Shown here piece after piece: positions 1-11,013 of a stretch of 32,132 bases of DNA. This DNA is from Echinostoma caproni (taxonomy: Eukaryota > Platyhelminthes > Trematoda > Plagiorchiida > Echinostomatidae). The notes below the pieces were generated by a model. That model worked only from the letters and a program-made list of their open reading frames with translations. It did no database searches and was not told where the DNA came from. The first letter of the stretch is position 1, and every line of letters begins with the position of its first letter. The stretch covers positions 1 to 32,132 of the forward strand of contig UZAN01042550.1 of assembly GCA_900618425.1 (NCBI GenBank). The letters are read 5' to 3'. The position numbers and the translations under genes are program-made.

Positions 1-444
1 AATACCAGTCTCTGCTCCTCATTGAACAGGTTCAATGAAGTAACCGGACTAGGTACAAACGAATAGATTGTTATCATTATTATCATCATCACGTACTGAC
101 TCGTGTGCTTAACTTCCGTGGATCACAATCAGCTCGGTATGTTATGGTGTATTATTAGATGATCCTCAAATGAACACGATATGTTATCTATATTAAAAAG
201 CAGCTTTTTGATATTCCCGTTTGCTTGAAACTTAAAAATCGTCCACTAATTACTTTATTCATCTGTTTCAACAGGCGTATGGGTCCCCGGGTGTTTAAAA
301 TGTGGCTTAAACCCCAGTGTCATCTTGGGTTACGACCTTCCATATCCAACCTCATGGAAATATTTTGTGATCTCCATTGTCGAGAAAATAAGGAACTTTG
401 GGAGCATTTAAATGCGATGGGTATGTTTGTGATAACCAACGAAG

Positions 445-491
445 AGCACTGGACAGCTGCTTCGTCCTTTCTGTGACTTGTCAGCAGTGCC
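445..491 (-). ncRNA. decayed hammerhead ribozyme motif
   Basis: Same repeat as the copy near 6.43 kb. About 42 bases align with most positions identical, including the end of stem III, GTC and the start of the core. Stem I is better here (GCACTG with CAGTGC, 6 perfect pairs) and stem III is the fuller CAGCTG palindrome. However, the core reads CTGACAA instead of CTGANGA (G8 changed to A), GAAA has become GAAG, and stem II has a mismatch (GTCA/GGAC). G8 is a catalytic base, so this copy is probably inactive. Confidence 0.6.
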
Positions 492-3191
492 TGGTGCCTC
501 TGAACAATCGAATGGGCTAATCCAAGCTTGATACTCTAAATTTGGTAGCATTTATTTTTGCACATGGAGGATAGTATAGGCTATAACGTGCTCACATCAG
601 CAAGGAAATTATTCATAAATGAAATCGGCATTGACCATTTAAGGCACTCAAGCACGGTTGGCATATATAAAAGGGTACCAATTTTCAATGGGCCCCTTTT
701 CCTAAGTTATTTCCGTTTTCATCTATATGAGTCTCTTCTTCGTCAACATTCAACTGACTATGATGAATTCATTTACATCCTACCGTTTTTTAGAAAACAT
801 TTCTTTAATAAAGGACTCATTGAACTCAGTACCAAAATGATATATTTGCCTGAAAGTTTGATATTCATCCTTCCGACACCAGTGTTTGTGAGAATAGTAC
901 CACTCCATATCTTGAAGTTGATCTATTTAAAAATCATTATCTGTCTTAAGGAACGCCTATTTTGTCGCAATCCCCTATGCATGCAATTGATGGTTAATCT
1001 AACCACAGTCGTTTTGCATGATGTGTGGGTTTTTTAAATAACAAAAATGCAAGAATGGATCAGGTAGTGCAATCCACACAATGAGAGGGAGGGATAAGGT
1101 GAAATGACAAATGGATTCACTTCACGATTATCGTGTGTGGTGAAACTGTTTACAGCACAACAGACATGCGGCTACAGTGTCAAAGTTCAACTGCGTTTGG
1201 TTAGTGTTTAAGTAAATAAATTCTGTTCACACCCTCGCATAAAATTGTAACGCTCAAATATAAAGATCCCCTATTGAAAGGACATATCAAAACAGCAGTT
1301 TAGTACCGACCGTTTTGTCTACATTTGTTTTACTGCTCTTCTGAACGAACTTTCGCTCAGTTGTACTGGCTTTTCGTTGACGAAAGCTTCAATGAATTTT
1401 GTCATTCCCAATTCACTTGTTTGCCCAGATAGAATCTGGCTGTGAATTCATACAGTTATCAGATTTTATTATTGAATGTTTGGTGCCATACTATGCAAAA
1501 TGGAAACGATAACATTTTACGGACAACGTTAAATAATTTACTATACTGTGATTCACCATAGATCAAACGTTTTCTTTCACTTAACCCAGACAGAACCAAG
1601 TTTCTTGAGTTGTCGCAGGAAATGTTTGAAGAATAGCTGAGCCGCGGCAAACACAAACGTCGTGATATGCACACTACTGAAGAGTGGCACGCAAAACGGG
1701 ATTTTTGTAAACTGGATGTAACTTTGGATGTGTGAAGTCGATACGCGAATTAGGTATCACGTGGTTTTAAACATCCACACCCATGGAACGCATACTGTAC
1801 AGATGCATATNATGCATATCAGCACTGTTTTATCGTTCTGTATTGGGGTATGGGGACAGAAGATAACAGCTACCCAGTGCTATAAACAATGACAAATTGT
1901 TTATATATACCTTTTATTACGTTTGCTGACAGTGAATTAAAACATTCTTAAGGTCTAGCTACTCAAAATGTTTTAAGTGACTTATTATCTTGCCATAATT
2001 AGGGCAGAAATGTGAAGCAGTTCACAATGCACCTTGAGCGGTTGATTTACTTGCTTGGATATTACTTTTCAAATTCCGCCTACTATATAATTCTATCGAA
2101 CATTTTTATATCGGTCGTCTGACTTTATAAACATCAAGCTCTGCGTATTTCTCATTAGATTAGCAACAGCTTTCCGTAGTGCTTTGTTAACCATCCCACA
2201 AAGCATTCCTTTACCTCTCACGCATCTCGTCGACCACCAAGTCTAATTCGGCCCCCGCGGTCCTCAGCCAATATACTCACAGTGAGCACAATGAGCAAAC
2301 TGGATTGGGGGAAAGAGAAGAGAGAGAACAGACTCGTATGACCAAACGAATTAGAATCATCATTGACATAGTCATCAGCACTTTTTCAAGGAGTGATCAA
2401 CATATTGTGTAAGCTATTTATCCGCATATCAACTATGCGATCATTCATAATGGGATTGACAGAGTGAGAGAGACAGGGGAAGAGGAGAGGTTGGCAAGAC
2501 AGTGGGTTGGGATTGAAGCATAAATGAATTCCATGGACAGCGAGATTGTGAGTTCCAGATGAGATCAGTCCGCGTCTATCCGAACCTGTGTTTATCGACA
2601 AAGGGCGAAAAGAAACAAAGGGACACGTTGTTTGATCGGTTCGCCAGGGCGAGTTCGAGTGAGACAGATCAAAAATAATGTCATTGCAATAGTATTGCAG
2701 TTAAGTGCAAGCACGCAAACTGTAACCAGAAGGTTGAAACAAAGCAGTCGATCGGCAGCCTATTCACAGTATTTAATGAGCCAACTTTCGCGTGATTCGT
2801 ATAAACAGATATTGATCAACGGCCAGACCAAAATTATTCATGAATAGTTACTTTCCATCATGCAAGCAGAATAATTGTCGCTTTGATGGGCAAAAGCTAA
2901 TTATCAGTAAGTCGGTTACGAACCACTCATGTTTGCAATTTGTACAATGAGCTCAGAGCGGTCACGAAATGGTTCTGGATTTCGAAACGTCAACACTTGC
3001 TGGCTACAAGACATTTATCGGTGATGATTAGGTAGAAGGCACCCGCATCAACAGTTAAAGAAATCAGAGGAGCAATACAGTCAAGCACTTTGTTTATTCA
3101 CTTGCATTCGGTTCTGTTCGGTGAGTGGACCTATATGCGGCCGAGATCCTTTATTTCGCTCCAGTTTCTAATTACAGATTATTGGTAAACT

Positions 3192-3208
3192 ATTTATTTA
3201 TTTATTTA
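3192..3208. repeat. TTTA microsatellite
   Basis: Four tandem TTTA units. Confidence 0.8.
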
Positions 3209-3622
3209 TCAAAAACAAAAGTTCTCTCGAAAGCGAACTGGTTTTCAGTTTCAAATAAGTATTTATGTGCGGGGTAAAGCGAAGCATTTTAGGTGAATTA
3301 ATCACTGGGGAAAGTATCAATTTATTCGAACAAACGTATTTTGGTGCCCTCTAGGTTGTCGCCTCTGTAATTTTGTTTTCTGCTCCTTGCCTAAGTCTGG
3401 TATGATGCAGAACATTATGTTCAAATCATTCCGAAATGAAAACCAGTAAGTGTATGTGCAATCACTCAGTTCTTCCGGGTAAACTAAGCATATATCACAA
3501 TTCAACGACATTCTGTGATCAGCAAAGAACACGTTTTCAATTTCTCAGTTGTTTTGGGACTTAACTATTGTTTCTCCATTGTAAACACTTCTGACTGTAA
3601 TGAAGAATTACCAGTTACAGAA

Positions 3623-3640
3623 ATTACAATTACAATTACA
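3623..3640. repeat. ATTACA hexanucleotide repeat
   Basis: Three tandem ATTACA units. Confidence 0.8.
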
Positions 3641-6408
3641 AATATAATGTACTACGGAATGATCTATGAAATAATCGGGGAAGCTTAAAGAAGTGATGAA
3701 AATATGAGTCAGATAGAACATATTAATCTCAACAAAATACACGAATGTGCTATTTTACTGAAAGCACTAATATTTTACTACCAAACTAAAGTAGGTATGC
3801 GTTTGATACATCATACCAAGGAGTGAGAAAATAGAGAGTAGGTGAAACGCCTTTTGGAGAGAACAAATATGGTCTTGAGAAAAAATGTTAGTTCACAATA
3901 GCATTCTTTTATTGGAGCCTAAGCTTGCTTACCAAAACTAAATGAATTTCATTCATAGCAGCTGGAACTATTCAAAAAAATTGAGTTCCCCTCATGTACA
4001 GTAAGCAGAAGTAAGCCGTTAATTCAGAAAAATCAATCATTTGTTACTGTTGCAACCAACCGTATATTAACCAAATTTAGTTTCCTCGAGTTAAATCCAA
4101 TCCGTACTTACTTACAACCAGACATGTTGTTTAATGCTCACTGGATGGGCATCACGTAGGTTAACAGTCCGTTCTTCCTCTTTAGTACTTTATTGAATTA
4201 GACATTCATTCCTGTGTCTCTTTTCCCGAATAATTTGGGTTGTGATTGGATTCTGTATCCACTCCTCCATTTTCCCCCGTGGAACAATTAAAATTGCTCA
4301 TTCGAGCTTTACTCAGAGAGTTTGCGCACATCATACAGTCTGTTTACACATTATCGTCACAAAATCAATCAAAAATCTCCCTGAGCACCTGGTTAAATCA
4401 AGTCAACTAGTAAACTTGACGAATGCGTTCAGTTGCCTTTATGGCGCTCACGAGCGACAGTCTTAGCGGAAATAAACATCACTTCCTGATCAAGATGAAG
4501 CGGGAAGAATTTGTACACGCAGAATCTGCTCCCCCTCTTTCTGTGCACAAGTCATCGTATCTGCTATGGTTGTCTGACAATCGTTATTAGGAGTTGCCCA
4601 TCCTACATGTCATCACATCCGATATAGACACTGCGCTGAGAACAGTGGAGGTTATATACTTTTAATGTTGATTTCACCTGTGTGTGTGCGATGTCTGTCT
4701 TCCTGTTTTTTAAACTACTTATATCTCTCATGAAGTACTAAGTATCAAGGGCGAGTCGATTAAAAGTAATTCTCTTGACAATATTACGGGATAGAAAAGG
4801 TTGATGGACGATCCTCGACAAACGACTGGTCGGACGCGTACACGAAAGCTTCGTCCTCCTGTGCATATAACAGTGATCAGAGTCTTAGAGAGCCTGTGTA
4901 TGTGAGTTAATTCTACCAAATGAAGAATGTAGCTGCATATTCACCTTTAGGCGAAGTGACCTTGCACATCAGGGATTGCACGTATTTTGGAAGGTAAACG
5001 CAATGAAAGAGTGGTAAATGTGATTAGAATATGATCCATTCTGTTCAATCACCGTTCAGGTTTTTTCACAGTACAGCGAGAAAACAGAATAAGCCATTAG
5101 GAAATTCAAGCTTGTGGAGCGGAAGAACCTGCTTTTAGACATTTTGCCTTAAGCATTTGCATTTGCATAGGAAAATAAGTATGGGGATGAATCGATTGCT
5201 TCACCTCAAGATGATTGGGAGTGAGTGTCATCATTTATTCCTCCCACACCCCACCGCCCCCCCCCCCCCCANCCCAATAGAAACACACAAATTACGACTT
5301 TTCCATGAAGGATGGGGAATCGCTCACATACACCTGTTGGGGCATTACCAAGCATGCAACTCAAATGTGCCACCATCAATGAACTCATTTGAACTAAATT
5401 GGTTCTCTAATCCACATGTGAACAGCTGAAGGGCTTATTCCAAATAATTTTAGGTCAGGTCAGTGGTATAGCAAAGGACAGAGGAGTGGGTTATACCAAG
5501 TTAGTGATTGGTTGCGGAATGCCAAATGCATAACATAAGTTCTTTCTTGATTGTGAGTGAACTAAAGTGAGGATAGTGGTATCTGAATCCGAAAGGTTGA
5601 CATGAACAAATCCTGATACACAGTTTACTTCTATACATCAAATAGTTTCAAGGTCAAAATAGTTACCTATTTTTCAACTGATTGCATCAATCAGAAGGTA
5701 AGTCAAAACTATTCTACGGCGGAATAATTTATTTTTCCCGTCTTTTCGACTTCTCTGGGGTTTTTAATGTTATATTTCAAAATTGACTCCGCACGCCTTT
5801 CGAAAAATAATGCTGCTGTCCTCAATCTATTGTCAGTCGCAAATATCTCCATATTTGGGGATCATTCTATTCTTGTCTGTTGTTCCAAGTCAACGTTTAC
5901 CATCATTATACCCAGCCACAAGTTGGAGTCGCATCTGAAAATGGTTTAGAAATTTATTTCTAAACCCGCAATTTCATACATGCGATACTGAACCCTTACT
6001 TAGACGACCACACTTAATGGCGATTATATTCCTATTGGCTCTAATTTCTCAAGGCAAACAATTTAAATGCTAAATTATTTGCCTGAATTGATTTTACTCA
6101 TCCGCGAAGAACCGTTTGTACAGTCGTGCAATGCTATACTGCTTTTACGATGAACACTGACATGTATCGTGTTACACATTATTGGTCATACTCCATCATT
6201 CTAGCACTGAGATAGCAAAACTTTTACCTATTTTTACTCGCATTTTGGAAAAACAGATGGACTGGAATGAATTGTTTGACTCTGAAGTTTTAGTACACTT
6301 TCCGGTGAATGATTTTGTTTCTCAAGGTTAGAAGGCTTTTAAATGATTTTAAGATGCTCCTTTATTGTTTTTAAACGCGATTTTACTATTTTTGTTGACC
6401 GAAAAAGG

Positions 6409-6453
6409 CCACTAGACAGCTTTTTCGTCCTGTTTTGGACTCGTCAGCAGTGC
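6409..6453 (-). ncRNA. hammerhead ribozyme motif in a SINE-like repeat
   Basis: Read on the minus strand, all core parts of a type I hammerhead are present in order. Stem I is GCACTG pairing with TAGTGG (5 pairs, one of them G-U). The core CTGACGA is at 6447-6441, stem II is GTCC/GGAC with a 6-nt loop, then GAAA at 6426-6423, and the cleavage triplet GTC ends at 6415. Stem III is very short and nearly palindromic (AAGCTGT), as in the minimal hammerheads of flatworm SINEs and Penelope-like elements that work best as dimers. A B-box-like GGTTGAAGTCC lies just upstream (6485-6475), as expected for a tRNA-derived SINE. An A-G mismatch at the base of stem III may weaken activity. Confidence 0.7.
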
Positions 6454-6474
6454 GTAAATTTTCTGTCCGTGTCA

Positions 6475-6485
6475 GGACTTCAACC
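6475..6485 (-). repeat. B-box-like tRNA promoter remnant of the hammerhead SINE
   Basis: Minus-strand GGTTGAAGTCC approximates the RNA polymerase III B box (GGTTCRANNCC) and sits 21 nt before the hammerhead stem I. I could not find a convincing A box farther upstream, so the head of this copy is truncated or diverged. Confidence 0.4.
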
Positions 6486-6576
6486 GCGAACATTAGGGCT
6501 GGGGCTTCAAACCCTTCATCCTGACTTACACGGTTGTGTAAAAGATTCAGTCAATTTAGAGTATCATGTTTAGCTT

Positions 6577-6660
6577 AGATCGTCCAGGTGTTCAGAGGTA
6601 CTAGACACTTTTGATCGTCTTGGGTTCCGGGTTTCACTCCTTGTGAGATCGTTAATTCCC
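6577..6660 (+). repeat. tRNA-like SINE head
   Basis: An A-box-like stretch (GTTCAGAGGTACTAGAC, near 6590-6606) is followed about 30 nt later by a B-box-like GGGTTCCGGGTTTCACTCC (6622-6640). Spacing fits a tRNA-derived SINE promoter. No cloverleaf or anticodon arm is evident, so it is not a working tRNA gene. It lies back to back with the minus-strand hammerhead repeat. Confidence 0.4.
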
Positions 6661-6894
6661 CGCTAGTTGAATGCAGTCAAACTTGATGGAAATTTTTGTG
6701 ATGACTTTTTTTGGTAATCGAAATAATATTAATTATCGGAATACGAGAACCAGTACTGCAATACTCAAAACTGGATTAGCTCCAACAAGAACTGCGGACA
6801 CCAGTGAAATGCACGGGGAATTGGTAGCAGCAAGTACCAATGTTTATTGACAGAAATACAACGTTTTACAGGAAGCAGTAGGCCACATCATTGG

Positions 6895-7155
6895 TTAAGT
6901 CACCATCATCCAATCACGTAACCTTTTGCGCAGACGCATCGCATGTACTAACTCTGATGTGAGTTTCACCCGGTGTACCATTGGTTCAGCTTCCTGAAAT
7001 TTGATTGGATGCCTTGAAGCTGTACCTGGTCGTACTTGGAATGCGGTCTCGTATGTCTGGATCACCATATACCTATTGGCCTCAGCATACGAGCAATGAA
7101 ACTCAGTGCGCATGGTCCTTCGCCATTTCTAGAAATCAACCATTTTTCTTATGTA
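6895..7155 (-). CDS. unidentified coding-like stretch, possibly transposon-derived
   Basis: A minus-strand frame reads RTMRTEFHCSYAEANRYMVI, QTYETAFQVRPGTASRHPIK, EPMVHRVKLTSELVHAMRLR and KRLRDWMMVT, then a stop at 6895. It is basic and amphipathic and looks more protein-like than its surroundings. I do not recognise a family. It may be an exon or the end of a transposon ORF. Confidence 0.25.
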
Positions 7156-8503
7156 TCGAAATACATTTTATCGTTTGTAAAAATAGTAATAGTTTGTGTG
7201 ATAAAACTCCGGTGAATTTCACTGTATCGATATAAACCCTAATTAATATTTATTATGCTTGTTTTGATTTAGATTGTGATCTGCTTTGATAGAATACTTT
7301 TCTGCTTATCGGCTTAACTTGGCCCACCCGAACGGTGTCCATCTGAGCCTGGAATCCTAATTTACGGAAACGTTTGAAACACGCACTTCTAGTTTTATGC
7401 ACCGATCTCGTGTCAAACTTGTGTTTACATATACATTTGTTGAGTATTTAAAAAGGGAAACATTTGCTATCATTGAATTTTGTTTCCTCAGGGAACCTCA
7501 TTTTTACCGATGCTCTGCCGTGGAAAAAGGAGTTTCCAGTAGTATTTGTCGTCTTTTACAATTCATTTTCATGAACATTGAAAGGAGATCGATACTGGAA
7601 AAAATATGATAAACGAATAAAAAGTACAAAATATGTTTCAATACAGTTACTGATATAAAGCGTTTACTACGCGCGATTGTATCAATATGAGGCTTCTAAC
7701 ATATTTCACTGAGTAGTGATTCTTCATAGTTTAACTTCACTTTAAAATTTGGGTTCCATTCTAATCCGTAAGATCGTTAGCCACGTTCATGGGACTTTAC
7801 CTGAAAAAATCGAAGCATCTCTCTTCCGATTAAGTATTTCGCCAAAATAGGGCTCTTTTACTCAGTGGAATTGGATTACAATTTGTTTTCAAAGCATCTA
7901 TGGTCACTCAAATTTACTGTTTGATTGATGTCTACATGGGAATGAGATTTGCGATTTTACCCATTTCCTCCTGCTAAAAATAAGCCTTCAGTTCCGAAAA
8001 AATCTTTTTGAAACTAAGGTCAAAATGAACTACGGGTCTGATGTATTTTTCGATTTCAATTACCAGAAATAGATCATAATAACAGGATATTTTGTCCATC
8101 AGATTCAATTCTCGGTGACCAATCAAAACAATCAACTCCATATGATTTTCAAGGGTTACCGCATTAGACCCTCCACTTGTGCTTTGCAACCATTACTTGG
8201 TTTCAAAGCATTTCTAACTGAACCTAAGCCCTGCCTCATAATGATTTAGGAGATATGCATACCTGGATGCCCAAATAGAGCTAGCCAAGTCGTGTTATGC
8301 TGCACTCAATTACCCTGAATAACTTTTGTAGAGGCTATTTTACACTCATCTTTTCAAAATCCACTCATTGTTGAGGTCTTGCTTAGGCATTTTTCGACAC
8401 GCCTGCGACGAAACAGGTTTCAATGTAATTATTCCGTCCAACTGTAAAATAACTGTATCTAATTCCCCTGATGATCTAGGCTCTAATTGAGTGAAGGCAG
8501 TCA

Positions 8504-8507
8504 NNNN
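8504..8507. other. four-base assembly gap
   Basis: NNNN. The true gap size is unknown. Confidence 0.95.
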
Positions 8508-8692
8508 CAAGTCCATGAAAAATTAATAAAGGGACTCCTGGTAGTGTTAAATCATGGAAATCACACTAGGAATATTTTTAAAGCCACGTTGGGGAAGTTT
8601 CATCTGGAAGACAGATTATTTTAGAGGATAAGGTGACGGACAGCAAGTTCAGCTCAAGTTTGGTAAAGTGCTAGTCGAATTGGTGATTCCTT

Positions 8693-8713
8693 TATATAGA
8701 TATATATATATAT
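8693..8713. repeat. AT-rich self-complementary TA repeat
   Basis: ATATAGATATATATATATATC-type tract, able to form a hairpin. Confidence 0.75.
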
Positions 8714-9286
8714 CTCCTGGCAAAACACCGACACTATAGGTAATTTCAGGTCCATATTACATAATTTCGACCTATCAAACTCATTCAAAGAGTGATTAAA
8801 AAACATTTTACTGTTCGTAAAAGAGAAGAGAATATATAAGCATCCAGTTTAAGTTTGGATAAGCCCATCAAGTTTGAAATAATATGCCGCACAGTAAAAG
8901 ATTCTATACCTCAAACTTAGACACCATGAAGGCCAAATACCGCAATAGAGCACCCGGTGCGTGTTGTGTAACTTATCTGTTGGCAAATATATACCGATGG
9001 TATAAAACTTTGAAAACCGAATTTTATTGATGCCTGAATGATTTCAATAAGTACAAGTGACTGATTATTCTGAATCAAATACCCACTTTTCCTGACTGGG
9101 TGTGAGGAATACCCAAATCACCCGTCCAACTTGACCCAAAAAGGTACAGCCTGTCCACCAGCGCGTGTTATTATCTGTTTGAGACGAAATAATTCATCAG
9201 AGGGGGAAATGTCAAACGCATTTCAAGTTGGTCTGTATCATCTGCAAAGAACGCCAAAAGTGAAACCATAAAACATAAAATATTTG

Positions 9287-9292
9287 TTTATT
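9287..9292 (-). terminator. poly(A) signal of the NPF gene
   Basis: A canonical AATAAA on the minus strand, about 86 nt past the NPF stop codon. It closes a compact transcript with one short intron. Confidence 0.6.
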
Positions 9293-9377
9293 GTTAAGCA
9301 AATCTCTATCTAAATTTCTATGTAACTGAAATCTTCTATACGCTACTTAGCTCACAACTATTTTTGGGGGATAAACC

Positions 9378-9876
9378 TCATAGTCGGATCTTGCTTCTGA
9401 ATATGCAAGCTTTGTCCTTCTTTCCAAACCCTATGGGACAAGAGAAGCAATCGCTTATAAGTATTTACCATAATAAAACTTTCACTTTGACTTTGACTTT
9501 CACAGGTAGACAACATTGCATCGTTCAAAAAGAAAATATCTCCGACTCACCTAGGTCGTCCGATGGTGATAAAGTATTCATTCAACTTGTTTAAATAAGC
9601 TCTCAGCGTTTCAGGGCTTTTAAAAATTTTGGGTTTTCTTGGCGGTTGAATCACACCACCAGTGTTCTGGTATTCCTGAATCGCATTCTGCACATCAAAT
9701 GGCTGGTTTGTGAGCACTTCATCAGCAGAAATCTCTGTGTTAGACGGATCCGCAGCGCGCTTCCATATTCGGTCATCACTGGTGTCCAACGTGTACGTAT
9801 CGAACCGTCTACCTTGTCCAATCAGGATCATGCTGGACAGGACTGTAAACAATACGATTCCTCTGAACGATTGCAT
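9378..9876 (-). CDS. npf: neuropeptide F (NPF/NPY family) precursor, two coding exons
   Basis: Secreted neuropeptide precursor, expected to be processed in neurons to a C-terminally amidated peptide that acts on NPF/NPY-type GPCRs. Exon 1 codes from ATG 9876-9874 to 9551; exon 2 is 9430-9378, ending in TGA. The N-terminus (MQSFRGIVLFTVLSSMILIG) is a good signal peptide. Basic sites follow (QGRR, IWKR) and the precursor ends LRAYLNKLNEYFITIGRPR, then F-G-K-K across the intron. Tyr residues lie 10 and 17 positions from the amidated Phe, the NPF hallmark; the end resembles the tapeworm Moniezia NPF. GKK supplies the amidation glycine and dibasic cleavage site, with a 12-residue tail after it. 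This ATG is chosen because a strong CAG acceptor (9898-9896) lies 19 nt upstream, so the in-frame ATG at 9927 is probably intronic. Oddity: the exon 2 frame is one base off for the canonical acceptor. Identity is firm; the exact junction is not. Confidence 0.88.
9431..9550 (-). other. NPF intron at the penultimate-arginine codon
   Basis: The donor reads AG|GTGAGT at 9552-9545, splitting the Arg codon of RPRF after its second base (phase 2), which is the conserved NPY/NPF family intron position. The acceptor is a pyrimidine-rich stretch ending in CCCATAG at 9431, giving a 120-bp intron. After that AG come two Gs before TTTGG, whereas only one is needed to read R-F-G-K-K. Either the C run at 9429-9431 has one base too many in this assembly, or splicing uses a non-canonical site. 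Confidence 0.75.
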
Positions 9877-9895
9877 GCCTTCTGATTCGATCGAA

Positions 9896-9915
9896 CTGCA
9901 CAGTAAAATGAAAAA
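9896..9915 (-). promoter_or_regulatory. 3' splice acceptor before the NPF start codon
   Basis: Minus-strand sequence here is T-rich and ends in TGTGCAG, 19 nt before the chosen ATG at 9876. It could accept a 5'-UTR exon in cis or a spliced leader in trans; both occur in flatworms. It argues that the upstream in-frame ATG at 9927 lies in removed sequence. Confidence 0.55.
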
Positions 9916-10354
9916 TGTGAAAGCCAAGTGTCAGTTTTAAAAACGTAGACAAAACGTACCAGTCAAAAAAACAATATCTCGAAACCATACACTAGTAGCA
10001 CTTTTCGTCTCAAAAAAAGGGTGGAATTACCATCAAATAGGAATGATTAACTTGTTAAGCCAAATCCAAATTTTCCTGAAATGCAAAATGATCTGTTGCA
10101 GTTGTGTATAGCCGAATCCAGTGACTTTTTCAAACTTCGTAATATTCTTCAGATAACCGAATATTTTAGTCACCTTGGACACTATCAGCAAACAATTCAC
10201 ATGCTTAATTAAGTAATAAAATGAACAATTTGTTCAAGGATGGTTAGCAGAGAAGCTGTACCGAATACAATATCTATAGCAAATTTTCAACTGTGTTGTC
10301 TACTTTAATTTTTCTCCGGGGCTTTTAACATCCTTTTGAATAATTCCGCAACAG

Positions 10355-10581
10355 ATTTCATTGGTGCGTTCAGTTGGGATCAATCTTCAATCGCAAGCTG
10401 GCATGCGTTCGGTTCTCAGTCGTGCATTTCGAGACTGACAACTACAAGCAGAACTTTTCCAAACATTCCAAACTCTATTTCTGTACACACGAACAGCATT
10501 CGTAACCCTTTACAGATGATTTTACAGCCTGCTAAAAGACGAGTTCATAGTGGTTACGACCTGTCACCATCATTCTCATAA
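10355..10581 (+). CDS. possible 3'-terminal exon, unidentified protein
   Basis: A CAACAG acceptor (10349-10354) opens a 75-codon Ser/Thr/Asn-rich frame (FIGAFSWDQSSIASWHAFGS near its start, RRVHSGYDLSPSFS at its end). The stop is followed by two AATAAA signals (10625-10630, 10633-10638), 44-57 nt on. I do not recognise the protein, and no upstream exon could be joined. The end composition suggests a cytoplasmic tail but that is only an impression. It faces the NPF gene head to head. Confidence 0.33.
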
Positions 10582-10859
10582 TCTATTTTTATTAGGCTAT
10601 CACATTTTTCTCCTTTTCCATTCTAATAAACCAATAAAAAATAATTTATTATAAAATACGTTTTATTCACCGTCAATCATAAATCTGAAGGATTCATACA
10701 TACGCCGTTTGGTCCTCAGTTGCGAACTGGTTTCGTTTTATTTGTATTCATTTGTGATAAAAATAAGCGAAAACATTCCGCTTTTCATTTCACTTTTAAC
10801 GTACAGTTATTTTTGAGCTGCATTTTAGGATGTATCTGTTATGGTCGATTGTTATTCAG

Positions 10860-11013
10860 GATGCGTACGCCATCCTTAGCTTGTTCAGTGAAGAAGACAC
10901 GCTTTTCTTTCTTCAAAAGTCATCAGCGATGTTCATACACTGACCCATTCGGGATTAGAAGTTTGAACATACCGCCTGAAACCACTGTGTCAACAAGCCC
11001 ACATCGGAGCTAA
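10860..11013 (+). CDS. possible exon, unidentified
   Basis: GTTATTCAG at 10851-10859 is a fair acceptor. Two frames after it look protein-like: one gives MRTPSLACSVKKTRFSFFKS and ends IPPETTVSTSPHRS at 11013, the other gives DAYAILSLFSEEDTLFFLQK and stops earlier. Only a weak ATTAAA follows. Not recognised; which frame is used, if either, is unclear. Confidence 0.22.

Larger units (their letters stand above)
492..6408. other. no identifiable gene
   Basis: AT-rich sequence with scattered stops. The longest frame (558-1037, plus, 159 codons) is rich in Leu, Ile, Phe and Tyr, has no recognisable motif or splice signals that I can trust, and looks like chance. Purine-rich patches occur near 2310-2340 and 2465-2495, and a C run with an N lies near 5261-5275. 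Confidence 0.6.
7156..9286. other. no identifiable gene
   Basis: AT-rich, with many stops in all frames. Nothing beyond the TA repeat and the NNNN gap. Confidence 0.6.

Noticed and set aside
558..1037. 159-codon plus-strand frame
   Set aside because: Composition is that of translated AT-rich DNA (Leu, Ile, Phe, Tyr heavy), no motif, no convincing splice or start context.
2573..2584. Alternative NPF exon 2 (acceptor followed by F-G-stop on the minus strand)
   Set aside because: About 7 kb away, weak pyrimidine tract, and the pattern is short enough to occur by chance in this interval. The FGKK exon 120 bp from the donor is far more likely.
8400..8425. GACGAAAC hammerhead-like piece
   Set aside because: No CTGANGA core or stem I partner nearby.
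9646..9940. Overlapping plus-strand frames opposite NPF exon 1
   Set aside because: Shadows of the NPF coding strand.
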